Below, one piece after another: positions 9,027-18,397 of a stretch of 64,000 bases of DNA (the stretch's first letter is position 1; each line of letters starts with the position of its first letter). The translations under genes were made by a program, and so were the position numbers. Source of the stretch: an uncultured Erythrobacter sp. (GTDB lineage Bacteria; Pseudomonadota; Alphaproteobacteria; Sphingomonadales; Sphingomonadaceae); NCBI RefSeq assembly GCF_947502395.1, contig NZ_CANMZM010000001.1, positions 186,001 to 250,000 of the forward strand. Direction: 5' to 3'. The notes beneath the pieces were generated by a model that saw only the letters and a list, made by a program, of their open reading frames with translations, searched no databases and had not been told where the DNA came from.

Positions 9027-9542
9027 TCAGACGCGAGGGCTGTCCCGGCATTTCATGTTATTCGTCCCAAGCTCGGTTTCCTGAAATCCAGTTAGGGAGA
9101 GATTTTGATCACGGGGTCCGGAATATGGCTCTATCTGCAACGAGATTACGTCACCTTCTGGGTCACTCCACCGGGCGTTGCCCGGCAGGGGATCGGCATT
9201 TACGCTTAAGACCTCGTCAAGAACGACGCGTGCCTCATCTCCTTCAACGCTGACAATCCCGCGCCAGCCGATGCGAGTCACATAGAATCTGCCACCAACA
9301 CGACCCGTGACTGCCATCTTGGCTGTGACCTGACCTTCATCCTCAACGACGAAATCAATCATGAGTTGAGTGCTATTGGTGACACTAGTGCGGGGGATCG
9401 CTTCGCAATAAAATCGATTCTCGGCACTTACGGCTGCGAAATCTGCTAGCTTTTCTGCGCCTGACTTTTGGGCCGACACTGGTGTTGTTGCGAACGCGAG
9501 GACCAACGCAAAGGCAATAGGTTTTTTGACGGAGTTAGGGAT
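9027..9542 (-). CDS. Secreted protein of unknown function
   Basis: I do not recognise a family. The region after the signal peptide is about 145 residues, mostly beta-strand-like, with two cysteines. A good signal peptide (Lys-Lys, hydrophobic core, VSA cleavage site) is encoded, but only if translation starts upstream of the first conventional start codon, a TTG at 9506 that lacks the charged n-region. The upstream frame has no ATG, GTG or TTG. It does have TAGGAGA six nt before an ATC codon at 9542-9540, which would give the residues PNSVKKP followed by the hydrophobic core. I therefore give the ATC start, with low certainty. Confidence 0.5.
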   Translation of the reverse strand: MPNSVKKPIAFALVLAFATTPVSAQKSGAEKLADFAAVSAENRFYCEAIPRTSVTNSTQLMIDFVVEDEGQVTAKMAVTGRVGGRFYVTRIGWRGIVSVEGDEARVVLDEVLSVNADPLPGNARWSDPEGDVISLQIEPYSGPRDQNLSLTGFQETELGTNNMKCRDSPRV

Positions 9543-9623
9543 ACGCGCTCTCCTAGGGTGGTTTTGAAAAGCTAGCTTTGGTGCCCATTTGACTAAAAAA
9601 TTGCCAGCTCCAGGACTAATTCT

Positions 9624-9842
9624 CTAAACGCCCCATTTGCCGGTCTCCATCCAGATCAGGAACTTCTTCAATGGCAAAAGCCAGATCACGCCAAGGATCA
9701 GGTAGATCACCGACTGGATGTACCATGGCAGGGTGCTCAAGGGGTCGGCAAGATATACTGCAATCAAAACGCCATAGACAATGAGGCCCAAAAACAGGCC
9801 AATAATGCCAACAGGAATTCTCCAGGTTGGGGTCTCGCGCAT
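9624..9842 (-). CDS. DUF2842 small membrane protein
   Basis: This 72-residue protein has two hydrophobic helices (IPVGIIGLFLGLIVYGVLIAVYL and VIYLILGVIWLLPL, each cited only as far as needed) followed by a short KKFLIWMETGKW tail. It matches the DUF2842 family of alphaproteobacteria; the function is unknown. The ATG at 9842 overlaps the stop of the upstream cyclo-ligase gene (TGATG), so the two are translationally coupled. A TTG one codon upstream is possible. Confidence 0.75.
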   Translation of the reverse strand: MRETPTWRIPVGIIGLFLGLIVYGVLIAVYLADPLSTLPWYIQSVIYLILGVIWLLPLKKFLIWMETGKWGV

Positions 9843-10411
9843 CAATCCAATCCGTACATTCGAGTTGGGGTGATTACCCCATCCAGTCTCATATCATGTG
9901 GTTCGACAGGAAGCTCTTTGCACAATTGCACATCCCAGGCGAGGCCGATTGCTATTGCATTCGGATGTGCTGCCAACCAGCGGTCATAATGCCCGCCGCC
10001 TTGCCCAATGCGCTCGAGCTCTGGTGTAAAGCCAACTAAAGGTACGCAGACTACGTCGGGAGAGATGAGGGCGGCATTTTGCGAGGGTTGAACAAGGCCA
10101 AAGGGGCCCGGTTCAAGATCGGTTTCTGCATGCGGATCGGTGTGCGCGCGAAACTCCATGTCGGCATTTTCGTCTGCAAAGCTGGGCAGGGCGACCGTGT
10201 GCCCTGCGTCTTGAAAGAACCGCGCATAAGCATTTGTTGGCGCTTCGAATTGGGTGGCATGGTAGAGGCCAATGCTCGCGCTTGCATCGATCTTAGCCAA
10301 CAGCGGCCGAGGGGGCATGTTGAACAACAGCCCGCGCACCATGTCAGGCTGCGCCAATACATGCTCGCGACGGGCCTTGCGTAGGACTTTGCGGAGATCA
10401 GACTTAGTGAT
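9842..10411 (-). CDS. 5-formyltetrahydrofolate cyclo-ligase
   Basis: The enzyme converts 5-formyl-THF to 5,10-methenyl-THF with ATP. The GQGGGHYDRWLA block and the FTPELERIGQGGG segment identify the family. The conserved N-terminal motif KSDLRKVLRKARRE lies upstream of the first conventional start (TTG at 10357), so that TTG is internal. The frame is open only back to the TGA at 10429-10427 and contains no ATG, GTG or TTG. The ATC at 10411-10409 would give the residues TKSDLRK and is the best-fitting start, though unproven. The gene lies downstream of zapA and the 6S RNA, the same order as in E. coli (zapA-ssrS-ygfA). Confidence 0.85.
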   Translation of the reverse strand: MTKSDLRKVLRKARREHVLAQPDMVRGLLFNMPPRPLLAKIDASASIGLYHATQFEAPTNAYARFFQDAGHTVALPSFADENADMEFRAHTDPHAETDLEPGPFGLVQPSQNAALISPDVVCVPLVGFTPELERIGQGGGHYDRWLAAHPNAIAIGLAWDVQLCKELPVEPHDMRLDGVITPTRMYGLD

Positions 10412-10529
10412 GGCGACGTTCCAGCATCAATCGGCCCGAAGGGCTGCAAGGGTGACGACCCGCCCGCAGCGGGTCCGAAGTGCTAGCGCAGGACGTCTAG
10501 CTAGGACGAGAACGCGGACGCGTTCTCAT
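10404..10529 (-). promoter_or_regulatory. Structured leader with two mini-ORFs before the 5-FCL gene
   Basis: Three hairpin-forming inverted repeats follow one another: 10508-10527 (GAGAACG arms), 10457-10475 (GACCCGC arms) and 10434-10444 (GCCC/GGGC). An AUG at 10529 opens the peptide MRTRPRSRPS (four Arg in ten residues), ending at 10497, and its coding sequence covers the first hairpin. A second AUG at 10427 opens MLERRHH, whose stop overlaps the presumed start of the cyclo-ligase gene. The layout suggests translational or attenuation-type control. This is inference only. Confidence 0.4.
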
Positions 10530-10539
10530 GAAACAAAAA

Positions 10540-10690
10540 ACGTGACGGAACCACCATGGGCCGGACCGTGAAATCCTCTGACGCCTAAAACGTCAGGTGG
10601 GCGCCGTATACTCCAAGCCCCAGGACGAACCCGTAACTCAGAGCAGGGACAGCTCCCTTGGATTGCTTATAGCCTCAGGGATATTCGTTG
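10540..10690 (-). ncRNA. ssrS: 6S RNA (approximate ends)
   Basis: The gap between zapA and the 5-formyl-THF cyclo-ligase gene is the conserved location of 6S RNA, the regulator that binds RNA polymerase holoenzyme. The transcribed strand has a G+C-rich, self-complementary sequence with local hairpins (CTGACG...CGTCAG at about 10583-10601; GGGAGCTGTCCC at about 10646-10657). It ends in a T-run after CCGTCACG near 10541. The 5' end cannot be fixed by eye. The call is mainly by synteny, supported by length and fold. Confidence 0.6.
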
Positions 10691-10722
10691 GCTCGTGCCG
10701 GGCAGCCCCGCCGCGGATGCAT

Positions 10723-11301
10723 TTAGGATGCCTTCGCTTGCCCTTCAAGCTCACTTGCGGTCGCTTCCGCGCGTTTGGCCAACGCTTCAAGTTTTTCAGC
10801 CAAGGCCTTGCTGTGCGCCGCAGTGTCCTCTTCGCTTCCGAACAGGTCATGCTGATGCCGCGCTTCTTCCTTTAGGGAGGAAACTTCTTCTTTGAGTTTT
10901 GTCACCTCTTTGCGTGAGTGCTCTTCAGCTTTGCGCAAGGTCTCAATCTCGGCATGAAGCTCTGCCTTGCCCTTGCTCGCCTTCTCAATGTCCTGCTCGA
11001 CATCTGCTTTCGCTTTGCGCGTTGCGTTTGTGATATCGTCCTTTGCGCGCGAGAGTTCTGCGTTCGCCTGAGCAAGCTCTGTGCGAGCCCCGCTCAGGTC
11101 TTGGCGAGCCTCATCCAACTCATCCGCCATGAACAGTGCTGCGAAGACCAGATTGTCCGCTTCTTGAGCAGCTCGTGCAGTTCCAAGCTTCTGATAATTC
11201 TCGTCGATCAGCGTGCCAAACTTGCGCACCTTGTCCTCGTCGGTGGGATCGCATGCAATTTGATAGCTGCGTGGGCCGATCTGGATCTTGACACTATTCA
11301 C
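10723..11301 (-). CDS. zapA: Cell division protein ZapA with extended coiled coil
   Basis: ZapA promotes bundling of FtsZ filaments at the division site. The N-terminal ZapA domain (VKIQIGPRSYQIACDPTDED, then the FAALFMADEL helix) covers about the first 75 residues. It is followed by roughly 115 residues of charged, Ala/Lys/Glu-rich heptad-like sequence, much longer than in the usual protein of about 110 residues. I chose the GTG at 11301, 8 nt inside the upstream gene and preceded by GAGGAG; a TTG at 11307 is also in frame. The 6S RNA lies downstream. Confidence 0.88.
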   Translation of the reverse strand: MNSVKIQIGPRSYQIACDPTDEDKVRKFGTLIDENYQKLGTARAAQEADNLVFAALFMADELDEARQDLSGARTELAQANAELSRAKDDITNATRKAKADVEQDIEKASKGKAELHAEIETLRKAEEHSRKEVTKLKEEVSSLKEEARHQHDLFGSEEDTAAHSKALAEKLEALAKRAEATASELEGQAKAS

Positions 11302-11536
11302 CCTCAAGCTCCTCGATCAACGTGTCCAATTCACCAAGGGTATCAGCGACTTCCTCACGAAGCTTCTCATGTGCATTGACCAGAGCCATGACCCGAGCGG
11401 AGCCTTGTGTTCCTTCAGAACCTTGCCCACTTACGGATTCTTGTGCTGATGATTTGATCTCAAGCCGCGCGGCATCAATGCGCGCCATTGCGGCATTTAT
11501 CCGGGCCATCGCCTCATCGATGCGTTCTGCACTCAT
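11294..11536 (-). CDS. Small helical protein upstream of zapA
   Basis: An 80-residue product is predicted from the ATG at 11536. An upstream ATG at 11626 would add 30 residues that look unlike the rest. The sequence begins with near-repeats (ERIDEAMARI, NAAMARIDAARLEI) and ends in a Leu/Glu-rich helix, suggesting a coiled coil. Its last codons overlap zapA, so the two are probably co-translated and it may act with ZapA. No family is recognised with certainty. Confidence 0.6.
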   Translation of the reverse strand: MSAERIDEAMARINAAMARIDAARLEIKSSAQESVSGQGSEGTQGSARVMALVNAHEKLREEVADTLGELDTLIEELEGE

Positions 11537-11807
11537 GACCACGGGAAATACCAAGTTTGCGGCCATTCGCAAAGCTTTGCATGCCCCTGTTGATAAGTGT
11601 TCTTGACTGTTAAGCGTTTTTGACATGCTCGGGCATCACTGGGGGTCCAAGTGTTGACCTCGTGAAGTCGCTCAGCAATGGCCTTTTGCGGCGGGATGGC
11701 TGAGCGAATCGCCCATAATGTTTTGCTGCAACTGTTTTGCTTCGAAATTCGCGATAAACAAAAGAGGCGCGCTTGCATAACGCGCGCCTGCAGGAGCCTT
11801 AGGCACA

Positions 11808-13820
11808 ATGACCATCGATCCCGCCATTATTGACTTGGCTCGCCTTCAGCCCATGGCCAACGCCATCCGCGCCTTGTCGATGGATGCAGTGCAAGCCGCC
11901 AATTCGGGACACCCCGGTATGCCGATGGGCATGGCCGATGTGGCGACAGTTCTGTTCGACCGTCACCTCAAATTTGATCCAGCACGCCCTGATTGGGCGG
12001 ATCGCGACCGGTTTGTGCTTTCCGCAGGTCATGGCTCGATGCTCATTTACTCTCTTCTGAACCTGTCAGGCTATGCGCGCCCGACAATGGAAGAGATTGC
12101 CAACTTCCGTCAGCTGGGCTCACCTTGTGCCGGCCACCCGGAGAACTTCCTGCTCGACGGCGTTGAGTGCACCACAGGACCCTTGGGTCAAGGGCTCGCG
12201 ATGGCGGTTGGCATGGCTATGGCTGAGCGGCACCTCAACGCGATATTTGGCGATGATTTGGTCGATCACCGCACTTGGGTCCTCGCCGGGGATGGGTGTC
12301 TGATGGAAGGCATCAACCACGAAGCGATTGGTTTGGCTGGCCACCTGAAGCTGGGGCAACTCAACGTACTGTGGGACGATAACGCGATCACCATCGATGG
12401 CGGCACCGACATGTCGACCAGCGAAGACATCTGCGCGCGCTATGAAGCAACCGGTTGGCATGTGGTGCGCTGTGATGGCCACGATTTTGAGAGCATTGAT
12501 GCAGGGCTTGAGGCGGCCAAGGCTGACCCGCGACCATCCTTGATCGCGTGCAAAACGATCATCGGCAAGGGCGCTCCCAATAAGCAGGGCACCAGTGCCA
12601 CTCACGGTGCGGCGCTTGGACCTGATGAAGTCTCTGCAACGCGCGCCGAGCTTGGTTGGGACGCGGAGCCGTTTGTCATCCCTGCGGACATCGCAGCCAA
12701 CTGGAATGCGCTCGGCATCAGAGGCGCTGAGGCCAGTGCTGCGTGGGATGTACGGCTTGCTGCTTCATCGCACAGTGATGCGTTCGAGGCACAAATGGCT
12801 GGCCCCGCTGCGGGTGCTGATGAAGCGCTTAAGGACTATATTCGCAGTCTTGCTGCTGAGCCCAAGAAGGTTGCAACACGCAAAGCGTCCGAAATGGCTT
12901 TGGGCCCTCTTACTGAGAAGCTGCCACAGCTTATTGGTGGTTCGGCAGACCTCACCGGTTCCAACAACACCAAAACTGCATCGACTGCGCCATTTACTCA
13001 TGGCGATTACTCCGGCCGTTATGTCTATTACGGCATTCGCGAGTTCGGCATGGCGGCAGCAATGAATGGGATGGCGTTGCATGGCGGTGTGACCCCATAT
13101 GGCGGCACTTTCCTGATCTTTTCGGACTATTGCCGCAATGCGATCCGTCTCTCGGCGCTGCAGCAAGTGGGCGCGATCTACGTCATGACCCACGACAGCA
13201 TCGGTCTCGGCGAAGATGGACCAACTCACCAACCGATTGAGCAGGTGATGAGCCTTCGCCTTATTCCGAACCTTCTGACCTTCCGCCCGTGTGACACGAT
13301 CGAAACCGCAGAATGCTGGGCACTGGCCGTGAAATCGACCGAGTCTCCGAGTGTCCTTGCGCTTTCTCGTCAAGGTTTGCCACAACTGCGGGGCGAGGGT
13401 GATGAGGCATGGACTGGCGCTGACAACCGCTGCGCTAAGGGCGGCTATCGCCTCCAATCGGCCAAGGGGCCCCGCAAGGTTGTGCTCGTCGCTAGCGGTA
13501 GCGAGGTCGCTCTTGCAACTGATTGCGCTGCTGAGCTTGAAAAACAGGGCATCGGCGCTGACGTTGTCTCCATGCCGTGCACGGAACTCTTCGACACTCA
13601 GGACGCCGCGTACAAAGCGGACCTTTTGCCATCAGGCACGCTGATCGTTTCGATCGAAGCAGGCGTCACCCAAGGGTGGGAGCGCTACACAGGCCTTGGC
13701 GGCCTCAACATCGGCATCGACCGCTTCGGAGCTTCCGCGCCAGCCGGACAGCTGTTTGAAAAATTCGGCCTCACCTCAGAGGCGATTGTTCCACAAATTC
13801 TCAACAAATTGAGCAACTAA
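11808..13820 (+). CDS. tkt: Transketolase
   Basis: This thiamine-diphosphate enzyme moves two-carbon units between sugar phosphates in the pentose phosphate pathway. At 670 residues it has the family's usual length. It shows the N-terminal [15 protein letters not shown] motif, the cofactor motif [13 protein letters not shown]...NVLWDDN, and the [17 protein letters not shown] block of the pyrimidine-binding domain. It is the first gene of a plus-strand carbon-metabolism run (tkt-gap-pgk-fba) and is divergent from the zapA operon across about 270 nt. No RuBisCO or phosphoribulokinase is nearby, so an autotrophic role is not indicated. Confidence 0.96.
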   Translation: MTIDPAIIDLARLQPMANAIRALSMDAVQAANSGHPGMPMGMADVATVLFDRHLKFDPARPDWADRDRFVLSAGHGSMLIYSLLNLSGYARPTMEEIANFRQLGSPCAGHPENFLLDGVECTTGPLGQGLAMAVGMAMAERHLNAIFGDDLVDHRTWVLAGDGCLMEGINHEAIGLAGHLKLGQLNVLWDDNAITIDGGTDMSTSEDICARYEATGWHVVRCDGHDFESIDAGLEAAKADPRPSLIACKTIIGKGAPNKQGTSATHGAALGPDEVSATRAELGWDAEPFVIPADIAANWNALGIRGAEASAAWDVRLAASSHSDAFEAQMAGPAAGADEALKDYIRSLAAEPKKVATRKASEMALGPLTEKLPQLIGGSADLTGSNNTKTASTAPFTHGDYSGRYVYYGIREFGMAAAMNGMALHGGVTPYGGTFLIFSDYCRNAIRLSALQQVGAIYVMTHDSIGLGEDGPTHQPIEQVMSLRLIPNLLTFRPCDTIETAECWALAVKSTESPSVLALSRQGLPQLRGEGDEAWTGADNRCAKGGYRLQSAKGPRKVVLVASGSEVALATDCAAELEKQGIGADVVSMPCTELFDTQDAAYKADLLPSGTLIVSIEAGVTQGWERYTGLGGLNIGIDRFGASAPAGQLFEKFGLTSEAIVPQILNKLSN

Positions 13821-13836
13821 TCAGGAAACCCTTACA

Positions 13837-14844
13837 ATGACGACTAAGGTTGCAATTAACGGTTTTGGCCGCATCGGCCGTCTTGTCGCGCGCGCCATTC
13901 TTGAGCGCAGCGATGATGATATGGAGCTGGTCTCGATCAACGATCTGGCCGACACCAAGTCAAACGCTCTGCTTTTCCAATACGATTCCACGCACGGCCG
14001 TTTTCCCGGCACTGTCGAAGTCGAAGAAGGCGCGATTCTCGTCAACGGTCAGCGTATTGCTGTGACGTCTGAGCGTGATCCAGCCAACTTGCCCCACGGC
14101 GAGCAGGGCGTAGACATTGTTCTGGAATGCACTGGCTTCTTCCAAAGCGATGAAGCATGCCGGCCGCACCTCGCCGCTGGTGCCAAGCGCGTGCTGATTT
14201 CGGCCCCGGCAAAAGGCGTTTCGGCGACCGTGGTTTACGGTGTGAACCACGATGTTCTGACCGCAGAAGACGTGATCGTATCGAACGCAAGCTGCACCAC
14301 CAATTGCCTGTCGCCGATTGCCAAGGTTCTGAACGACACAGTCGGGATTGAACGGGGCTTTATGACCACGGTTCACTCCTACACCAATGATCAACGTATG
14401 CTTGACCAAATGCACGGTGATATGCGCCGCGCACGCGGTGGGGCTCAAAATATGATCCCGACCACCACCGGCGCTGCGCGCGCTGTTGGTCTGGTTCTCC
14501 CTGAACTTGCTGGCAAGCTCGACGGCTCTTCAATCCGCGTACCTACGCCGAACGTCAGCCTCGTTGACCTCGTGTTCCAACCGGGCCGCGATACCACGGC
14601 TGAGGAACTGAACGCTGCGCTTAAAGCCGCTGCCGAAGGTCCGATGAAGGGCGTGCTCGATTACACCACCGATCCGCTGGTGAGCTCGGACTTCAACCAC
14701 CACCCGGCAAGCTCGACGGTGGACAGCCTTGAGACCAGCGTGATGGAAGGCAAGCTTGCCCGCGTCGTCAGCTGGTACGACAATGAGTGGGGCTTCTCCA
14801 ACCGCATGATCGACACCGCTAAGGTGATGGCGACCTTCCTCTAA
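13837..14844 (+). CDS. gap: Glyceraldehyde-3-phosphate dehydrogenase, type I
   Basis: This is the NAD-dependent glycolytic enzyme converting glyceraldehyde 3-phosphate to 1,3-bisphosphoglycerate. The Rossmann start [14 protein letters not shown], the catalytic Cys153 in [10 protein letters not shown] and the C-terminal [12 protein letters not shown] segment are all present. The length of 335 residues is standard. It lies 16 nt after tkt. Confidence 0.97.
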   Translation: MTTKVAINGFGRIGRLVARAILERSDDDMELVSINDLADTKSNALLFQYDSTHGRFPGTVEVEEGAILVNGQRIAVTSERDPANLPHGEQGVDIVLECTGFFQSDEACRPHLAAGAKRVLISAPAKGVSATVVYGVNHDVLTAEDVIVSNASCTTNCLSPIAKVLNDTVGIERGFMTTVHSYTNDQRMLDQMHGDMRRARGGAQNMIPTTTGAARAVGLVLPELAGKLDGSSIRVPTPNVSLVDLVFQPGRDTTAEELNAALKAAAEGPMKGVLDYTTDPLVSSDFNHHPASSTVDSLETSVMEGKLARVVSWYDNEWGFSNRMIDTAKVMATFL

Positions 14845-14859
14845 GGCTCGCCTCAGCCG

Positions 14860-15282
14860 ATGAACCTCACGGAACTGCACCCTGAATACCTCGCGGCGCT
14901 TGCGCGGCAGTTTGGGTTTTTGGGTGCGTTCCTCGGCGGTGTTTCGGCGACGCTTTTTGTCACGCTGCTGACGATGGCAAAGCCAGGTAAAGTGGTGCGC
15001 TGGGCAATTGGATTGGCAGCCGTTGCTGCCGTGGCATTTATTGTGACTGCCTATATGAGCGTCGGGGTGATCGCTAACAGTCACCCCAATGCGCCGTCCG
15101 AAATGGCTGGCAACTCAATCGTCGCAGTACAGCTCGGCATGTCGTTGAGCTTTGGGGTTGGTTCATTGGCGCTGCTTGCCGCTATCGGAGTAAGCGGTTG
15201 GTCGCGCTCCAGGTTGCTCGGGATTGTTACTTCTATAGTGGCCTTCCTTGGGGCAATCCCTCTATTTCTAGACTTCGCCTAA
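14860..15282 (+). CDS. Small membrane protein, unknown function
   Basis: This 140-residue protein has four hydrophobic stretches (about residues 15-40, 46-68, 84-108 and 112-138), so it is probably an inner-membrane protein with four helices. It lies between gap and pgk on the same strand with short gaps and is probably part of the same transcript. No family is recognised, and membership of the operon does not by itself imply a glycolytic role. Confidence 0.6.
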   Translation: MNLTELHPEYLAALARQFGFLGAFLGGVSATLFVTLLTMAKPGKVVRWAIGLAAVAAVAFIVTAYMSVGVIANSHPNAPSEMAGNSIVAVQLGMSLSFGVGSLALLAAIGVSGWSRSRLLGIVTSIVAFLGAIPLFLDFA

Positions 15283-15305
15283 GAAGCTTCGGAGAACTCG
15301 GTTCT

Positions 15306-16505
15306 ATGTCAAAGTTCAAAACTCTAGATGATCTGGGCGATGTCGCTGGCAAAGTCGCATTGGTGCGCGTCGACCTGAACCTTCCGATGAAAGATGGCTC
15401 CGCAACTGATCTCACCCGGGCTGAGGCGGTGAAGCCGACCATTCTCGAACTGAGCGACAAGGGCGCAAAAGTGCTGCTTCTGGCTCATTTTGGCCGGCCG
15501 GCGGGTAAGCGTTCCTCTGTGCTTTCGACCAGTATGGTTGTGGGCGATGTTGAGAGTGTAATCGGCAAAGAGATAATGTTCATCCCAGAGGTTTCTGGAC
15601 CAGTGGTGGAGCAAACTCTGGGTATCTTACGCAATGGCGATGTGGGCCTTTTGGAGAACACCCGGTTTTGGCCAGGTGAAGAAGCGAATGATGTGGACTT
15701 CGCCAAGGCTATCGCTGCCCATGGCGATTTCTTTGTGAACGATGCTTTCTCCGCCGCGCACCGCGCCCATGCGACCACCGAGGGGATTGCGCACGTCCTT
15801 CCCGCTTATGCAGGCCGCGCGATGGAGAAGGAGCTCAAGGCGCTCGATAGCGCGCTTGGTAATCCAGAAGCACCTGTCGCCGCTGTCGTTGGCGGGGCGA
15901 AGGTTTCGACCAAGCTTGCAGTGCTCGAAAACCTTGTCGGGCGTGTGCAGCATCTCATTATCGGAGGCGGCATGGCCAACACATTCTTGGCCGCGCGCGG
16001 GGTCGATGTGGGCAAGTCGCTTTGCGAGCATGACCTCACCGAAACAGCGTCAAAGATCATGGATGAGGCCGATCACGCAGGCTGCACTGTGCATCTGCCG
16101 TATGATGTGGTGGTGGCCAAGGAATTTGCGGCGAACCCAGCGTCATTGCGCACAAGCAATGTCCATGAAGTGGCCGAAGATGAGATGATTCTCGACATTG
16201 GCCAGCAGGCGACCGAAGCGCTCGCCGATGTGCTCAAAACCTGCCGCACCTTGGTTTGGAACGGCCCACTGGGTGCGTTTGAAACAGAGCCCTTTGACAC
16301 CGCCACCATGGCGCTCGCCAATCATGTCGCTGCGCTCACGCTTGAGGACTCGCTTATCAGCGTTGCAGGCGGGGGCGACACTGTTGCCGCGCTGGCGCAG
16401 GCAGGCGTGACCGATGATGTCACTTACATCTCCACCGCGGGTGGGGCTTTCCTCGAATGGATGGAGGGTAAAACCCTCCCCGGTGTCGCAGCATTAGAGA
16501 AATAG
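15306..16505 (+). CDS. pgk: Phosphoglycerate kinase
   Basis: The enzyme transfers phosphate between 1,3-bisphosphoglycerate and ADP. The substrate-binding RVDLNLPM loop, LLLAHFGRP, the GGAKVSTK segment, the nucleotide-binding WNGPLGAFE and the C-terminal AGGGDTVAAL motif are all present. I chose the ATG at 15306 (399 residues, beginning SKFKTLDDLG and preceded by CGGAGAA); the frame further upstream lies within the previous gene. Confidence 0.97.
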   Translation: MSKFKTLDDLGDVAGKVALVRVDLNLPMKDGSATDLTRAEAVKPTILELSDKGAKVLLLAHFGRPAGKRSSVLSTSMVVGDVESVIGKEIMFIPEVSGPVVEQTLGILRNGDVGLLENTRFWPGEEANDVDFAKAIAAHGDFFVNDAFSAAHRAHATTEGIAHVLPAYAGRAMEKELKALDSALGNPEAPVAAVVGGAKVSTKLAVLENLVGRVQHLIIGGGMANTFLAARGVDVGKSLCEHDLTETASKIMDEADHAGCTVHLPYDVVVAKEFAANPASLRTSNVHEVAEDEMILDIGQQATEALADVLKTCRTLVWNGPLGAFETEPFDTATMALANHVAALTLEDSLISVAGGGDTVAALAQAGVTDDVTYISTAGGAFLEWMEGKTLPGVAALEK

Positions 16506-16506
16506 A

Positions 16507-16935
16507 ATGAGCAGAATTCAAGCCGAACTCGAAGTCGATGAGACACGCCTGATGCGCGCGTGGATGAACCGTGACCCTGATGAAGTGCGCTCTATGGTCG
16601 CACGCGACTGCCTGATGCTGTTTGGCACTCAGCCGCCTGCATTGCTCGATCGTCCCAGTTTTTTGGCAGGGCTTGACCGGGGCCTCGTCTGTAAAGGGTT
16701 CCGTTTTCATGAGGCCTCCGCCCGCAAGTACGGCTCTGCCGCTTGGTATTCTGGGCAGGTCGATCTTGAGCTTAAAATCGGCGCAAGCGATTGGTCTGGA
16801 ACATTTCTTCTAACTGATCTTTGGCGTCGCGGGACAATCAAGCGCCGTTGGCAATTAGCCGAACGTTCGATTGCACCAACCGTGCCCGGCGATAAGCTGT
16901 GTGACGCTATCCGCGCGCTGCAATTGTGGCGATGA
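16507..16935 (+). CDS. NTF2-like (SnoaL/DUF4440-type) protein
   Basis: This 142-residue protein starts 1 nt after the pgk stop codon. The pattern LMRAWMNRDPDEVRSMVARDCLMLFG followed by a strand-rich half (quoted in part) fits the cone-shaped NTF2-like fold. Proteins of this type serve many roles and no catalytic residues stand out, so the function is unknown. It is probably co-transcribed with pgk. Confidence 0.6.
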   Translation: MSRIQAELEVDETRLMRAWMNRDPDEVRSMVARDCLMLFGTQPPALLDRPSFLAGLDRGLVCKGFRFHEASARKYGSAAWYSGQVDLELKIGASDWSGTFLLTDLWRRGTIKRRWQLAERSIAPTVPGDKLCDAIRALQLWR

Positions 16936-16954
16936 TCCGAGGATATTTCACCTT

Positions 16955-17413
16955 ATGACTGAGCAGAAAACCGAATATGGCTATGGCAATGCAGTCCAGT
17001 GCCAAGAGGGTGAATTTGCTGGTTGGTATAACTGGAATCATGACCCCTTTGAGACGGCGTCTGGCCCATTCTTCATGCGGCGTGAGGATGATGGAAGTTA
17101 TCTTAGCGCTTTCCGTGCCGAGGAGCGCCATATGAACGGCGCGGGGTCGATGCACGGTGGGTGCCTAATGACCTTCGCCGATTTCGCACTGTTCGCCATC
17201 GCGACTGATGAAATGGTAGACCAAATGGGCGTGACCATGAACCTGTCGAGTGATTTTCTTGGCGCGGCGGGCCCTGGCGCATTGATGGAAGCGCGCGGTG
17301 AGGTCACTCGAGGGGGTGGCAAGACCATCTTCATTCGCGGTCTCATAACCGGTGATGCAAAGCCTGTGTTGAGCTTTACTGGCATTATCCGCAAATTCTC
17401 ACCACGCACCTGA
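16955..17413 (+). CDS. PaaI-family hotdog thioesterase
   Basis: This 152-residue protein has the hotdog-fold signature GAGSMHGGCLMTFADFALF, which contains the HGG motif of PaaI-type acyl-CoA thioesterases. The later GEVTRGGGKTIFIRG strand pair also fits. The substrate is unknown. I chose the ATG at 16955, 19 nt after the previous stop. Confidence 0.82.
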   Translation: MTEQKTEYGYGNAVQCQEGEFAGWYNWNHDPFETASGPFFMRREDDGSYLSAFRAEERHMNGAGSMHGGCLMTFADFALFAIATDEMVDQMGVTMNLSSDFLGAAGPGALMEARGEVTRGGGKTIFIRGLITGDAKPVLSFTGIIRKFSPRT

Positions 17414-17497
17414 CAAGGTCGGTTGCGGGCACCACGCGCTCTGGCTAAAGGGCCGATGAGATTTACGCATACGAATGCATAGAGGGGCGTTCCCAAG

Positions 17498-18388
17498 ATG
17501 AACCAAGAACAGATGACCGCCAAGATCGCCACGGGCGAGGGCTTTATTGCAGCGCTGGACCAATCAGGTGGCTCCACTCCAAAGGCGCTTCGCGGATATG
17601 GTGTTGAGGACGGCGAATGGTCGGGCGATGATGAAATGTTTGCTCAGATACATAAAATGCGCAGCCGGGTCATCACTTCGCCATGCTTCAGCAGTGGCAA
17701 GGTCATCGGCGCGATCCTGTTTGAGAAGACCATGGATGGTGAGGTTGACGGCAAGTCCACCGCCGATGCTCTTAAAGCGCGCGGCATTGTGCCTTTCATC
17801 AAGGTCGATCAGGGGCTCGCTGACGAAACCGATGGCGTGCAGTTGATGAAGCCCTTGGACAAGCTTCCCGCGCTGCTTGAAAAGTCCGTCGCCAACGGCA
17901 TGTTTGGCACCAAGATGCGCTCTGTCATCAAATCGGCCAACCCAGCTGGCATCGCGGCGGTTGTTGCTCAGCAATTTGATGTTGGAAATCAGATCGCCGA
18001 TGCCGGGCTCGTCCCAATGATTGAGCCGGAATATGACATCACAGCCGAAGACCGCGCTGAAGGTGAAGACATCCTCCTCGCCGAAATCATGAAGAACCTT
18101 GATGCCCTTCCCGAGGGTCGCAAGGTGATGCTTAAGCTCTCAATCCCGGTGAAGGAGGGCCTCTACACCCCTGCAATCGAGCACCCCAACGTGCTGCGCG
18201 TAGTGGCGCTTTCAGGTGGTTTTTCAACCGACGACGCATGCGACCGACTTGCCAAGAACCCCGGCATGATTGCAAGCTTCAGCCGTGGTCTCCTGCAAGA
18301 TCTGCGTAAAAGCCAGTCAGATGACGAATTCGACGGCGCTCTTGGCAAGGCAATCGATCAAATTCAGGCGGCAAGCGTCGCTGGATAG
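17498..18388 (+). CDS. Fructose-bisphosphate aldolase, class I
   Basis: This Schiff-base aldolase splits fructose 1,6-bisphosphate into triose phosphates. The GFIAALDQSGGSTPKAL start, the PFIKVDQGL segment and the KVMLKLSIPVKEGLY block, which carries a lysine suitable for Schiff-base formation, identify the bacterial class I family. The 296-residue length fits. It completes the lower-glycolysis set with gap and pgk. No class II (zinc) aldolase is seen in the window. Confidence 0.9.
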   Translation: MNQEQMTAKIATGEGFIAALDQSGGSTPKALRGYGVEDGEWSGDDEMFAQIHKMRSRVITSPCFSSGKVIGAILFEKTMDGEVDGKSTADALKARGIVPFIKVDQGLADETDGVQLMKPLDKLPALLEKSVANGMFGTKMRSVIKSANPAGIAAVVAQQFDVGNQIADAGLVPMIEPEYDITAEDRAEGEDILLAEIMKNLDALPEGRKVMLKLSIPVKEGLYTPAIEHPNVLRVVALSGGFSTDDACDRLAKNPGMIASFSRGLLQDLRKSQSDDEFDGALGKAIDQIQAASVAG

Positions 18389-18397
18389 AGTCATGCT

